A stretch of 7,010 nt of DNA from DATAEK01 sp036258055 (GTDB lineage: Bacteria > Acidobacteriota > Vicinamibacteria > Vicinamibacterales > 2-12-FULL-66-21). A program made the translations under genes and the position numbers. The notes beneath the pieces are model-generated. The model saw nothing but the letters and a program-made list of their open reading frames with translations, made no database searches and had not been told where the DNA came from. Location of the stretch: positions 1 to 7,010 of the forward strand of contig DATAEK010000441.1 of the NCBI GenBank assembly GCA_036258055.1, given 5' to 3'. Positions 1 to 6,006 of this stretch are shown piece after piece (position 1 is the first letter of the stretch; the number at the start of each line of letters is the position of its first letter).

Positions 1-119
1 TCGTAGACGGGAGCGTCTTCGTGTCGGCGTCCTGCCAGAATCCGACGTGGACGATCCTCGCGCTTTGCTGGCGCGCGATGGACTACCTCAAAGAAGAGAT
101 GCGGGCGAGCCGCGTGTGA
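1..119 (+). CDS. GMC family oxidoreductase, C-terminal fragment (5' end outside window)
   Basis: Reading from base 3, 38 codons stay open to a TGA at 117-119. The peptide starts VDGSVFVSASCQNPTWTILA and ends DYLKEEMRASRV. It matches the conserved C-terminal signature of GMC (glucose-methanol-choline) flavoprotein oxidoreductases, usually of the form VDGSVF-(S/T)-x-x-x-NPT-x-TI-x-AL-x-x-R. The Asn at 39-41 is at the place of the second active-site residue (His or Asn) of this family; the catalytic His and the FAD-binding fold lie outside the window. GMC enzymes oxidise alcohol groups of sugars, sterols or small alcohols using FAD. In Acidobacteriota and Bacteroidota they often sit near Gfo/Idh/MocA oxidoreductases, as here, which suggests sugar or glycoside oxidation. 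Substrate and partner subunits cannot be seen. Family assignment from a 38-residue tail is good but not certain. Confidence 0.8.
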   Translation, partial: VDGSVFVSASCQNPTWTILALCWRAMDYLKEEMRASRV

Positions 120-151
120 GGCAGCGGACGCGGCTCGACGCGCCAAGGGCG

Positions 152-187
152 CGCCCCGCAGGAGCGGAGCGGGGCGTGGGGGCCCCC
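152..187. repeat. GC-rich hairpin plus 10-bp palindrome between convergent genes
   Basis: CGCCCCGC (152-159) pairs with GCGGGGCG (169-176) across a 9-nt loop. It is followed at once by the self-complementary GGGGGCCCCC at 178-187. The block lies 33 nt after the GMC stop. It could act as a transcription or mRNA 3'-end structure for that gene, or belong to a dispersed extragenic palindrome family. No T-run follows, so it is not a standard intrinsic terminator. Confidence 0.5.
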
Positions 188-208
188 GCGAGCGACGGCG
201 AAAGGGGG

Positions 209-231
209 TCCGGGGGACGAAGTCCCCCGGA
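209..231 (-). terminator. Perfect 10-bp hairpin just after the Gfo/Idh/MocA stop (terminator-like or extragenic repeat)
   Basis: TCCGGGGGAC (209-218) and GTCCCCCGGA (222-231) are perfect complements around a 3-nt loop (GAA on +, TTC on -). On the minus strand the stem begins 3 nt after the TGA of the oxidoreductase gene and is followed by a C-run and only three T residues. The position fits an mRNA 3'-end stabiliser or weak terminator; the missing U-tract argues against a classical intrinsic one. Together with the palindromes at 152-187 it may be part of a longer dispersed repeat. Confidence 0.4.
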
Positions 232-234
232 TAA

Positions 235-1731
235 TCAGCGCGAGGCGGAGGTCGTCGGCGCGAACGTCTTCGGGATCTCGAAGCCCTTCCGGTACTCGCG
301 CGTCAGGAGCAGGTCGGCCTTCTTGTCGTCCTTGAACGTCTCTGACTTCCCGTCGAATTCGAGCTGATGCCCGACGCGATAGGCGATGTTCGCGAGGTGG
401 GGCAGTGCTGACGACAGGTGACCTTCCAACACATCGCAGTTGAGCAGCTTCGCATTGTTCGCGCGGATGCCGTCAACGAAGTTCTGGTAGTGCGGATACT
501 CCGTTGTCGTCAGGCCCGTCGGCTCGGCCGCTTCGGCTGGCGCGTCCGCGCCGGGCCCTTTCTCGTTCTTGGTACCCACCGTTCCCATGTAGCTTTGCCA
601 CCGCCGGCCGCTCTCCTCGATCCACAACCAGCCTTTCGATCCGTAGAACAGGTTGCCAATTCGCACGCCGCCTTCGTCGTCCGTGTGTTCGCCGCGCGTC
701 CCGAACTCCAGGATCATGCCGTCGGCGTACTGGAACATCGCTGTCTGCATGTCGGGCGTCTCCTGCGACGACTCGGGGCCGAAGTAGCCGCCCATCGAGC
801 TGATCTTGACGGGGTGTTCCTGCTTCTGCAGACCCCATCGGGCGATGTCGAACTGGTGTGGACCCTGGTTGCCCGTGTCGCCGTTGCCGTAGTCCCAGTG
901 CCAGTGCCAGTTGTAGTGGAAGCGGTTGCGGTTGAACGGCCGGTTCGGCGCGGGCCCAAGCCACAGGTCGTAGTTCACCTTCGACAGGTAAGCGGCATCG
1001 TAGGTGGGCTCGTAGGTCGTCGCCTCGACGTTCAGCTTGTACTTCTCGCCTGGCGCCATCGGACCATCGGGATACTTGCCGATACCTGGACGCGGCTTGA
1101 AGCAGAGGCCGCGGGCCATATAGACCTTGCCGATGCCGCCTTCGTGCATGAACTTGATCGCCTGTCGCACCGCGGGCCGGCTGCGGTTCATCGTGCCGAC
1201 CTGCACCAGCTTGTTGTAATGCGCCGCCGCTTCGACCATCTTGCGGCCTTCCCACACGGTGTGCGACGACGGCTTCTCGACGTAGACGTGCTTGCCGGCC
1301 TGCAGCGCCCAGATCGTCGCGAGCGCGTGCCAGTGATTCGGCGTCGCGATGACTACCGCATCGATGTCCTTGTCCTCGAGGGCGCGACGAAAGTCCTGGA
1401 CGAACGTCGGCTTGAATGTCGGCACGTCCGACAGACGCGAGTCGTTGATGCGCTCCGCGGCCAGGTTCGCGTCGATGTCGCAGAGCGTCTTGATCTCGAC
1501 GTTCGGCAACTTGGCGAACCCGCGCTTGAGTGAGTTGCCCTGACCGCGAATGCCGATGCTGGCGAGGACGACGCGATCGCTGGCGCCGAGGATACGGCTC
1601 CCGCGCGCGGCCGCGTGAAGCGTGGGCCGGAGGAGCTCGCCCCCAACCGCAAGGCCAGCCGCTGCCACCCCGAGCCGGGACGTGAAGTCTCGCCGTGAGA
1701 TGCCGTTCTGATCTTTCCGGTCACTGGCCAC
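235..1731 (-). CDS. Tat-exported Gfo/Idh/MocA family oxidoreductase
   Basis: A 498-aa NAD(P)-dependent sugar dehydrogenase-like protein. The chosen start is GTG at 1731-1729 because a strong Shine-Dalgarno (GAGGAGGT, 1736-1743) lies 4 nt upstream; a longer open frame reaching 1869 lacks such a site and adds low-complexity residues. A twin-arginine signal (S12-R-R-D-F, then an Ala/Gly/Leu-rich stretch to about residue 32) predicts export of the folded, cofactor-loaded enzyme. The N-terminal Rossmann domain follows, with a degenerate glycine motif near GIRGQG (residues 61-66). The family's EKP motif is at 152-154 (VYVEKP), with the catalytic Lys at 153. The C-terminal alpha/beta domain carries GDTGNQGPHQFDIARWG at about 284-300, including H292 and D295, typical of the exported subgroup. 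Length is normal for that subgroup. It converges on a GMC oxidoreductase gene, so a shared role in sugar or 3-keto-glycoside oxidation is plausible but inferred. Substrate unknown. Confidence 0.95.
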   Translation of the reverse strand: MASDRKDQNGISRRDFTSRLGVAAAGLAVGGELLRPTLHAAARGSRILGASDRVVLASIGIRGQGNSLKRGFAKLPNVEIKTLCDIDANLAAERINDSRLSDVPTFKPTFVQDFRRALEDKDIDAVVIATPNHWHALATIWALQAGKHVYVEKPSSHTVWEGRKMVEAAAHYNKLVQVGTMNRSRPAVRQAIKFMHEGGIGKVYMARGLCFKPRPGIGKYPDGPMAPGEKYKLNVEATTYEPTYDAAYLSKVNYDLWLGPAPNRPFNRNRFHYNWHWHWDYGNGDTGNQGPHQFDIARWGLQKQEHPVKISSMGGYFGPESSQETPDMQTAMFQYADGMILEFGTRGEHTDDEGGVRIGNLFYGSKGWLWIEESGRRWQSYMGTVGTKNEKGPGADAPAEAAEPTGLTTTEYPHYQNFVDGIRANNAKLLNCDVLEGHLSSALPHLANIAYRVGHQLEFDGKSETFKDDKKADLLLTREYRKGFEIPKTFAPTTSASR

Positions 1732-1735
1732 GCTG

Positions 1736-1743
1736 ACCTCCTC
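1736..1743 (-). promoter_or_regulatory. Ribosome-binding site that fixes the GTG start of the oxidoreductase
   Basis: On the minus strand GAGGAGGT occurs 4 nt before the GTG at 1731. It is a near-complete anti-16S match and decides the start against the longer upstream reading frame. Confidence 0.8.
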
Positions 1744-1753
1744 TCGGTTCCCG

Positions 1754-1770
1754 CGCGGGCCCGGCCCGCG
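1754..1770 (-). other. GC-only hairpin in the oxidoreductase mRNA leader
   Basis: CGCGGGC (1754-1760) and GCCCGCG (1764-1770) form a 7-bp all-GC stem with a 3-nt loop. It lies between the candidate -10 box (1776-1781) and the Shine-Dalgarno (1736-1743), so a transcript starting near 1769 would begin within the stem while one starting further upstream would carry it whole. It could affect mRNA stability or translation; in such GC-rich DNA it may also be chance. Confidence 0.35.
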
Positions 1771-1775
1771 GCGGA

Positions 1776-1784
1776 ATCGTAGCA
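1776..1784 (-). promoter_or_regulatory. Candidate extended -10 promoter for the oxidoreductase gene
   Basis: The minus strand reads TGC-TACGAT (1784 down to 1776), matching the extended -10 pattern TGnTAnnnT, 45 nt upstream of the GTG start. No convincing -35 hexamer is visible, which extended -10 promoters can tolerate. Confidence 0.4.
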
Positions 1785-1910
1785 TGCCCCGGCCATCAGC
1801 GCGCCCGAATGAGCGATCCGGCCATCCGGGGCAAACTCTGGCTCCGGCCAGAATTGCGCAAGCTGACACGGCTTATGCTCGGGGTGGGTCCCCGCATCTA
1901 TCGGTTAGGT

Positions 1911-1916
1911 TATAAT
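1911..1916 (+). promoter_or_regulatory. Candidate sigma70-type -10 box for the J-domain gene
   Basis: A perfect TATAAT sits in a locally AT-richer stretch, 94 nt before the ATG at 2011. No good -35 match exists at 16-18 bp spacing (GTCCCC occupies 1888-1893). If used, the transcript would have a leader of about 85-90 nt containing two perfect palindromes, GCGGCGCCGC (1952-1961) and GGGCGCCC (1981-1988). The rest of the 1732-2010 spacer shows no credible gene. Confidence 0.45.
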
Positions 1917-2010
1917 CGAATTTGTTCCCCGACATTCGAGTCTGGTATTTTGCGGCGCCGCGACGGCGAGAAACCGAGCTGGGCGCCCGATTGCGCCAAC
2001 GGTGTGATCC

Positions 2011-2568
2011 ATGGCCATTGACAACGCGGTCGACTACTACGAAGTGCTGCAAGTGAACCCGAGCGCAGACCTGGACACGATTCATCGCGTGTACCGCCTG
2101 CTTGCCCAGCGCTTCCATCCCGACAATCGCGAGAGCGGCAATGAGGCGCGCTTTCGTGAGCTGTCCGATGCCTACCAGACTCTGGGCGACCCGGAGCGGC
2201 GCGCACGCTACGACGTCACCTACAACCAGACGCGGAAGGACCGGTGGCGGCTAGTCGCGAGCGGTGCACAATCAGAAGACGACTTCGCCGTCGAACAGGC
2301 GTTCCGGCTGACCCTCCTCGAAGCGCTCTACACACGACGCCGCATGGATCCAGGCTCGCCGACTATTTACTCCTCGGATCTGGAAAGCATGATGGGCCGG
2401 CCGCGCGAGCACCTCGAGTTCACGATCTGGTTTCTGCTGCAGAAGAAGTACGCGACGCGCGACGACAACTCGCGCCTGATGATCACCGCTGACGGCGTCG
2501 AGTACCTGGAGCAGAACTACAAGGTGAACCTGCAGCGACGGCTGCCGGCGCCGGCAAGCGTACGGTAG
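2011..2568 (+). CDS. J-domain (DnaJ-like) protein with winged-helix-like C-terminal half
   Basis: A 185-aa protein starting at ATG 2011; the upstream ribosome-binding site is weak. Residues about 9-69 form a J domain: DYYEVLQV at the start, a basic helix II, the HPD motif at 36-38 (RFHPDNRES), and helices III-IV ending in GDPERRARYD. HPD is what J proteins use to stimulate Hsp70/DnaK ATPase, so a cytosolic co-chaperone role is expected. There is no Gly/Phe-rich linker and no CxxCxGxG zinc finger, so this is not DnaJ itself but a short specialised (class C type) J protein. Residues about 95-172 (LTLLEALYTRRR ... SRLMITADGVEYLEQ) resemble a winged helix-turn-helix: helices, then a small beta hairpin ending in a typical 'LT..G..YL' segment. 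That half may bind a client or nucleic acid; this is inference. Its stop is 6 bp from the stop of the convergent lipoprotein gene. Confidence 0.9.
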   Translation: MAIDNAVDYYEVLQVNPSADLDTIHRVYRLLAQRFHPDNRESGNEARFRELSDAYQTLGDPERRARYDVTYNQTRKDRWRLVASGAQSEDDFAVEQAFRLTLLEALYTRRRMDPGSPTIYSSDLESMMGRPREHLEFTIWFLLQKKYATRDDNSRLMITADGVEYLEQNYKVNLQRRLPAPASVR

Positions 2569-2574
2569 TCTCCG

Positions 2575-3030
2575 TCACTCAATCGACGTCGTCAGCACGA
2601 ACGCATCGTCGTAGAACCAGTCGCTGCCGCCCGGCGAGATGACGAGCTTGCAGGTCTGACCGGCGGTCACCCGAAGTCTCCCGACGACCGGCGACCAGTC
2701 GGGTCCTACCGGTTTGAACCGCGTCCCATCCATTTCGAGCACCATCAGCGTTCCGTTGTACCAGACGTCCCACGTGAGGCGCGCCACGAGCGTGCCGCCG
2801 GCAGGCGCGGTCAGCTCGAAGCCAAGCGGACTTCCCTTGAAGGTGTCCTTGACCTCTTCTCCCACCGCGATTGAACGCAGCGTGAGTGGGCTGGCCGGAG
2901 GAACCGGGACTGGTTGCGGCTGCGGCTGAGGCAGCGGATCAGGGGTGGCGAAGCGAGGCAGGCCATGCTCCCGTTCACCACAACCGGCAACAAGAACCGC
3001 CAGACCGAGCATCAGGGCAAGGCGCATCAT
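2575..3030 (-). CDS. Small lipoprotein with Pro/Gln linker and beta-rich (PPC-like) domain
   Basis: A 151-aa protein starting at ATG 3030, with AGGTGGGG about 6 nt upstream. Residues 1-16 are a short hydrophobic signal ending in the lipobox LVAGC, so Cys17 should be lipidated and the protein membrane-anchored. Residues about 32-45 are a low-complexity Pro/Gln/Val linker. The remaining 100 residues alternate hydrophobic and polar positions in a beta-sandwich pattern (ELTAPAGGTLVARLTW ... LRVTAGQTCKLVISP ... FVLTTSIE). This resembles bacterial pre-peptidase C-terminal (PPC) type domains, often found on secreted proteins as binding or spacer modules. No catalytic motif is visible and I do not recognise a specific family. 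It is convergent with the J-domain gene and divergent from the permease gene, so it is probably its own transcription unit. Confidence 0.8.
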   Translation of the reverse strand: MMRLALMLGLAVLVAGCGEREHGLPRFATPDPLPQPQPQPVPVPPASPLTLRSIAVGEEVKDTFKGSPLGFELTAPAGGTLVARLTWDVWYNGTLMVLEMDGTRFKPVGPDWSPVVGRLRVTAGQTCKLVISPGGSDWFYDDAFVLTTSIE

Positions 3031-3129
3031 CGGATCCCCACCTGAGACGGGTTCCGGTACTCCGCGAAGCTATCGACAGTATGTGACGGATCCGGACGCG
3101 CAATTTCTCGGGCAGACATGGGATTTCTG

Positions 3130-3135
3130 TAGAAT
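3130..3135 (+). promoter_or_regulatory. Weak candidate -10 box for the permease gene
   Basis: TAGAAT lies 106 nt upstream of the permease ATG in the 211-bp divergent spacer (3031-3241). The only -35-like sequence (TTTCTC, 3104-3109) is 20 nt away, which is long. No other gene or repeat is evident in this spacer. Confidence 0.3.
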
Positions 3136-3241
3136 CCTGCCACCGGTCACCGCCGCACCATCCCAACCGAGAGGGGATCGTCCGAGTCTAACAGTCTTCG
3201 AGAGACGACCGCGGCCCTCCGCCGACATCGAAAGGGAAACC

Positions 3242-5701
3242 ATGCACGCGTTCCTGCAGGATGTTCGCTACGCGTTTCGCACGCTCCGGCGGAGTCCGGG
3301 CCTCACGATAGTCATCGTGTTGTCGCTGGCGATCGGCATCGGGGCGAACACGGCGATCTTCAGCGTCGTGAACGCACTGCTGCTGAAACCCCTGCCCTAT
3401 CCGGATCCGGACCGCCTCGCGATTCTCTGGCTCCGCTCTCCGGGCATCAACATCCCGCAGGATTGGCCGTCGCCCGGTCAGTACATCGATCTCAGAACGC
3501 AGAACCACTCATTCGAGGAGATGTCCATCTCCCAGGGGCGCAGCGGGTCGCTGCTCGGACTGGAGCAGCCGGAACGGGTCGAAGCCCTGCTCACGTCATC
3601 CAGCTTGTTCCATCTGCTCGGGGCGCGCCCGTTGTACGGACGGCTCCTGCTTCCGGAGGAGGACACACCCGGCAAACCGGCGGTTGTGATCCTCAGTCAC
3701 GGGTTCTGGAAGCGGATGTTCAATGCCGACCCGGCGGTAATCGGCCGCACCATCACGCTGAACGGCATCATCGGCGGCAGGGACCCGCAGAACCAGTTCA
3801 CCGTGGTGGGCGTTCTCCCCCCGGAGTTCCTGCTGAACGAAGAGGTCATGCCGACCGTTGCCAGCATCCGTCAGATGGACATCTTTCTGCCGCTTCCGCT
3901 GGGCGCGGACGCCGTGAACCGGCGGGGCGACGAGAACTACAACCTGATGGCGCGGCTGAAGCCGGGCATCAGCATGGAGGAAGCGCAAGCCGACGTCAGC
4001 GTCATCGCCGCCAACATTCGTGAGAAAGACAAGCGCGATCGCACCTTCACGATCCGTGTGGTGCCAGTGCTCGAGCAAGTCGTTGGCAACGTGCGGCGGG
4101 CGGTTCTCGTGCTCCTCGGATCGGTCGCGCTCGTGCTCCTGATTGCCTGCGCTAACGTCGCCAACCTGCTCCTGACGCGTGCGACCGGCCGTCAGCGCGA
4201 AGTTGCCATCCGCACTGCGCTCGGCGCCGGCTGGCACCGGCTCGTGCGGCAGCTGCTGACGGAAAGCGTGCTGCTCGGCGTGCTGGGCGGCGCAGTCGGA
4301 CTGCTCATCGCCAAGGCCAGCCTCATTGTCGTACGCGCGGTCAACCCGGGGAACATCCCGCGGCTCGACGTGATTGGCATCGATGGGCCGGTGCTGGCGT
4401 TCACGTTCGGCGTCTCGATCCTGACCGGCATCGTCTTCGGCCTGGCGCCGGCGTGGCGCGCGGCGAGGGTCGATCTGAACACCGCCTTGAAAGCGGGCAG
4501 CCGCGGAACCCAGGGCGAAGGCGGGCTCGGCGCGGCGCGGCTGCGCATGCGCAGCCTCCTGGTCGTGTCGGAAGTTGCGCTGTCCCTGATGCTGCTCGTG
4601 GGTGCGGGGCTGCTCGTTCGCAGCTTCGTTCGCCTGCAGAGCGTGCCGCCGGGGTTCAACGCGGATCACGTCATCTCGATGCGGCTGGGGGCCTCCGGGC
4701 GTCAGTTTCCCAACCGCGACGCCGCGGTCGAGTTCTTCCGGCAGATTGGCGATCGGATCGCCACCGTGCCGGGCGTCAAGGTGCGCGGTGGCGTTTCATC
4801 GCTCCCGTTCACGTCAGCCGTCGGCTGGGGATCGATCAACGTCGAAGGGTGGACGCCGCAGCCCGGGCAGGAGTTGCAGGTGGATCAGCGCGCGGCCTCG
4901 ACCGACTACTTCAAGACGATGGAGATCCCGCTGGTGAAGGGGCGATTCTTCAACGACTTCGATTCGTTGCCGAACGCGCAGCGGGTGGCGATTATCGACG
5001 AGAAGTTCGCGCAGCGCTTCTGGCCCAATGACGATCCGATCGGCAAGCACTTGTGGAACGATCCCAAGGTGCCGATGACGATCGTGGGCGTGGTCGGCAC
5101 GGTGAAGCAGTACGGCCTCGACGTCGACGGCCGCATCGTCGTCTATCGTCCGTCTCCGGGACTGCTCGGGTACCAGGTGGCCCGAACGTCCTCCGATCCC
5201 GGATCCGTGGCCGCGGCAATCATCCGGGCGATCCATCAAGTCGATCCGACGGTTCCTGTCTACGATGTTCGAACGATGGAGGATCGGATGAAGGATTCGA
5301 TGGCGCGCCAGCGGTTCTCCACGCTCATGCTCGGCGCGTTCGCGTTGTTCGCGCTGCTGCTGGCGATCGTGGGTGTGTACGGCGTCATGTCGTACCTCGT
5401 TTCCCAGGGCACGCACGACATCGGCGTCCGCATGGCGTTCGGCGCGCAGCGCAGCAGCATCGTCGGGCTCGTGCTTCGTCAGGGGATGGCGCTCACCGCG
5501 GTCGGCATCGTCGCGGGCATGATCGGGGCCGCACTGCTCACGCGCGTGATGGCCAGCTTGCTCTTCGGGATCAGTGCGACCGATGTCGTCACGTTTTCGG
5601 CCGTGCCCCTGATCCTCGGCACGATTGCCGTCATCGCCAGCTACCTGCCGGCGCTCCGGGCAACCCGCATCAATCCGGTCATCGCATTGCGCGATGAGTA
5701 G
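3242..5701 (+). CDS. ADOP-type (acidobacterial duplicated orphan permease) MacB/FtsX-like permease
   Basis: An 819-aa inner-membrane protein. The start is ATG 3242, with AAAGGGA (3231-3237) 4 nt upstream; the frame stays open back to 2945, but that extension overlaps the divergent lipoprotein gene and has no family resemblance. The N-terminus HAFLQDVRYAFRTLRRSPG and TM1 (about 21-48) are typical of ADOP proteins. A periplasmic MacB_PCD-like domain follows (about 50-280). Module one has membrane segments near 284-312, 336-360 and 381-405, with the FtsX signature EVAIRTALGAG (320-330). A further segment (about 436-461) starts the second half, with its own periplasmic domain (about 470-690). Module two has segments near 693-719, 743-770 and 783-805, with the matching signature DIGVRMAFGAQ (726-736). 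It ends RATRINPVIALRDE, mirroring ARVDLNTALK at 408-417. MacB-like permeases transmit ATPase movement to export or envelope work, but ADOP genes characteristically lack an adjacent ATPase gene, and none is seen here. Substrate unknown. Confidence 0.93.
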   Translation: MHAFLQDVRYAFRTLRRSPGLTIVIVLSLAIGIGANTAIFSVVNALLLKPLPYPDPDRLAILWLRSPGINIPQDWPSPGQYIDLRTQNHSFEEMSISQGRSGSLLGLEQPERVEALLTSSSLFHLLGARPLYGRLLLPEEDTPGKPAVVILSHGFWKRMFNADPAVIGRTITLNGIIGGRDPQNQFTVVGVLPPEFLLNEEVMPTVASIRQMDIFLPLPLGADAVNRRGDENYNLMARLKPGISMEEAQADVSVIAANIREKDKRDRTFTIRVVPVLEQVVGNVRRAVLVLLGSVALVLLIACANVANLLLTRATGRQREVAIRTALGAGWHRLVRQLLTESVLLGVLGGAVGLLIAKASLIVVRAVNPGNIPRLDVIGIDGPVLAFTFGVSILTGIVFGLAPAWRAARVDLNTALKAGSRGTQGEGGLGAARLRMRSLLVVSEVALSLMLLVGAGLLVRSFVRLQSVPPGFNADHVISMRLGASGRQFPNRDAAVEFFRQIGDRIATVPGVKVRGGVSSLPFTSAVGWGSINVEGWTPQPGQELQVDQRAASTDYFKTMEIPLVKGRFFNDFDSLPNAQRVAIIDEKFAQRFWPNDDPIGKHLWNDPKVPMTIVGVVGTVKQYGLDVDGRIVVYRPSPGLLGYQVARTSSDPGSVAAAIIRAIHQVDPTVPVYDVRTMEDRMKDSMARQRFSTLMLGAFALFALLLAIVGVYGVMSYLVSQGTHDIGVRMAFGAQRSSIVGLVLRQGMALTAVGIVAGMIGAALLTRVMASLLFGISATDVVTFSAVPLILGTIAVIASYLPALRATRINPVIALRDE

Positions 5702-5709
5702 ATGAGTAG
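5694..5709 (+). repeat. 8-bp tandem duplication across the permease stop codon
   Basis: ATGAGTAG occurs twice in tandem (5694-5701 and 5702-5709). The first copy contains the TAG that ends the permease. The second does not change the protein because translation has already stopped. It marks the start of the repeat-rich stretch to the right. Confidence 0.7.
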
Positions 5710-5722
5710 CGGAGGGCTCGGA

Positions 5723-5781
5723 GATCAGGAGAGTTCGAACAAAGATCAGGAGACTTCGAACAAGAGATCAGAAGATCAGAA
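5723..5781 (+). repeat. Direct repeats based on GATCAG(G/A)A
   Basis: GATCAGGAGAGTTCGAACAA (5723-5742) is repeated with one change (G to C) at 5744-5763, a 21-bp period. Two tandem 8-bp copies of GATCAGAA follow at 5766-5773 and 5774-5781. The core GATCAGGAGA is the reverse complement of the TCTCCTGA tandem pair at 5933-5948 on the other side of the element. Not CRISPR: there are no unique spacers. Confidence 0.85.
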
Positions 5782-5951
5782 GGGACTTTAGTACTGGATC
5801 AGAGTCGAGCGGTGTTGCTGATCCGACTGCTGATAGCCCGCCGCGCTGACCGCGGACAGCCGACCCCGCGGACCGCGGACAGCCGACCGCGGGCAGCGGA
5901 CAGCGGACAGCGACAAGCATCCGTACTAAAGCTCTCCTGATCTCCTGACCT
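5765..5951. repeat. Inverted-repeat-bounded intergenic element (MITE/REP-like candidate)
   Basis: The left arm 5765-5794 and the right arm 5923-5951 are imperfect reverse complements over about 29 nt. The inner 9 nt are perfect (CTTTAGTAC 5786-5794; GTACTAAAG 5923-5931). The outer part differs at three A/G positions plus a short mismatch and one-base bulge. An additional perfect 14-nt match links 5720-5733 with 5932-5945, because the left side carries extra arm-like copies. The interior holds GC-rich tandem repeats. No open frame here looks like a real protein. A non-autonomous mobile or extragenic palindromic repeat is the best guess; copy number in the genome cannot be judged from one window. 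Confidence 0.6.
5848..5914. repeat. GC-rich tandem repeat array (23-bp and 7-bp units)
   Basis: GACCGCGGACAGCCGACC occurs at 5848-5865 and again at 5871-5888, a 23-bp period. It runs into CAGCGGA at 5894-5900 and 5901-5907, plus a partial third copy to 5914. The shared core is CGGACAGC. The array lies in the loop of the inverted-repeat element and probably varies in length by slippage. Translations through it are low-complexity and not genes. Confidence 0.85.
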
Positions 5952-5975
5952 CCTTTTGACCCCAAAGTAACGAAT

Positions 5976-5994
5976 CCCCCGGCAGAGCCGGGGG
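5976..5994. repeat. Right-end hairpin of the IS200-type element
   Basis: CCCCCGGC (5976-5983) pairs with GCCGGGGG (5987-5994) around AGA. It is followed on + by CATTTAATT, so it could also act as a weak terminator for transcripts arriving from the permease side. Its core matches the left-end hairpin at 17 of 18 positions, as expected for the two TnpA binding sites. Confidence 0.8.
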
Positions 5995-6006
5995 CATTTA
6001 ATTGTG

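Noticed and set aside
47..367. Open frame spanning the GMC stop and into the oxidoreductase 3' end
   Set aside because: It is out of frame with the GMC tail, runs through the palindromic spacer and gives a low-complexity Arg/Ala/Gly product.
418..1533. Long + strand open frame (371 codons) inside the oxidoreductase gene
   Set aside because: It is the antisense of a clear Gfo/Idh/MocA gene; its Arg/Val-rich translation has no domain pattern. GC-rich DNA commonly gives such mirror frames.
1732..1869. Longer N-terminus for the Gfo/Idh/MocA oxidoreductase
   Set aside because: The extra residues would move the twin-arginine motif far from the N-terminus, and the GTG at 1731 has a strong Shine-Dalgarno.
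2945..3241. N-terminal extension of the permease by 99 codons
   Set aside because: It overlaps the divergent lipoprotein gene and the promoter region and does not resemble the family. ATG 3242 has a good ribosome-binding site and starts a typical ADOP N-terminus.
3596..4669. Minus-strand open frame of 357 codons inside the permease gene
   Set aside because: Antisense shadow of the ADOP permease, with a hydrophilic Arg/Glu/His-rich translation and no motifs.
5723..5914. Possible CRISPR array from the direct repeats
   Set aside because: Repeats are short, of differing unit length, and adjacent without unique spacers; no cas gene is present.
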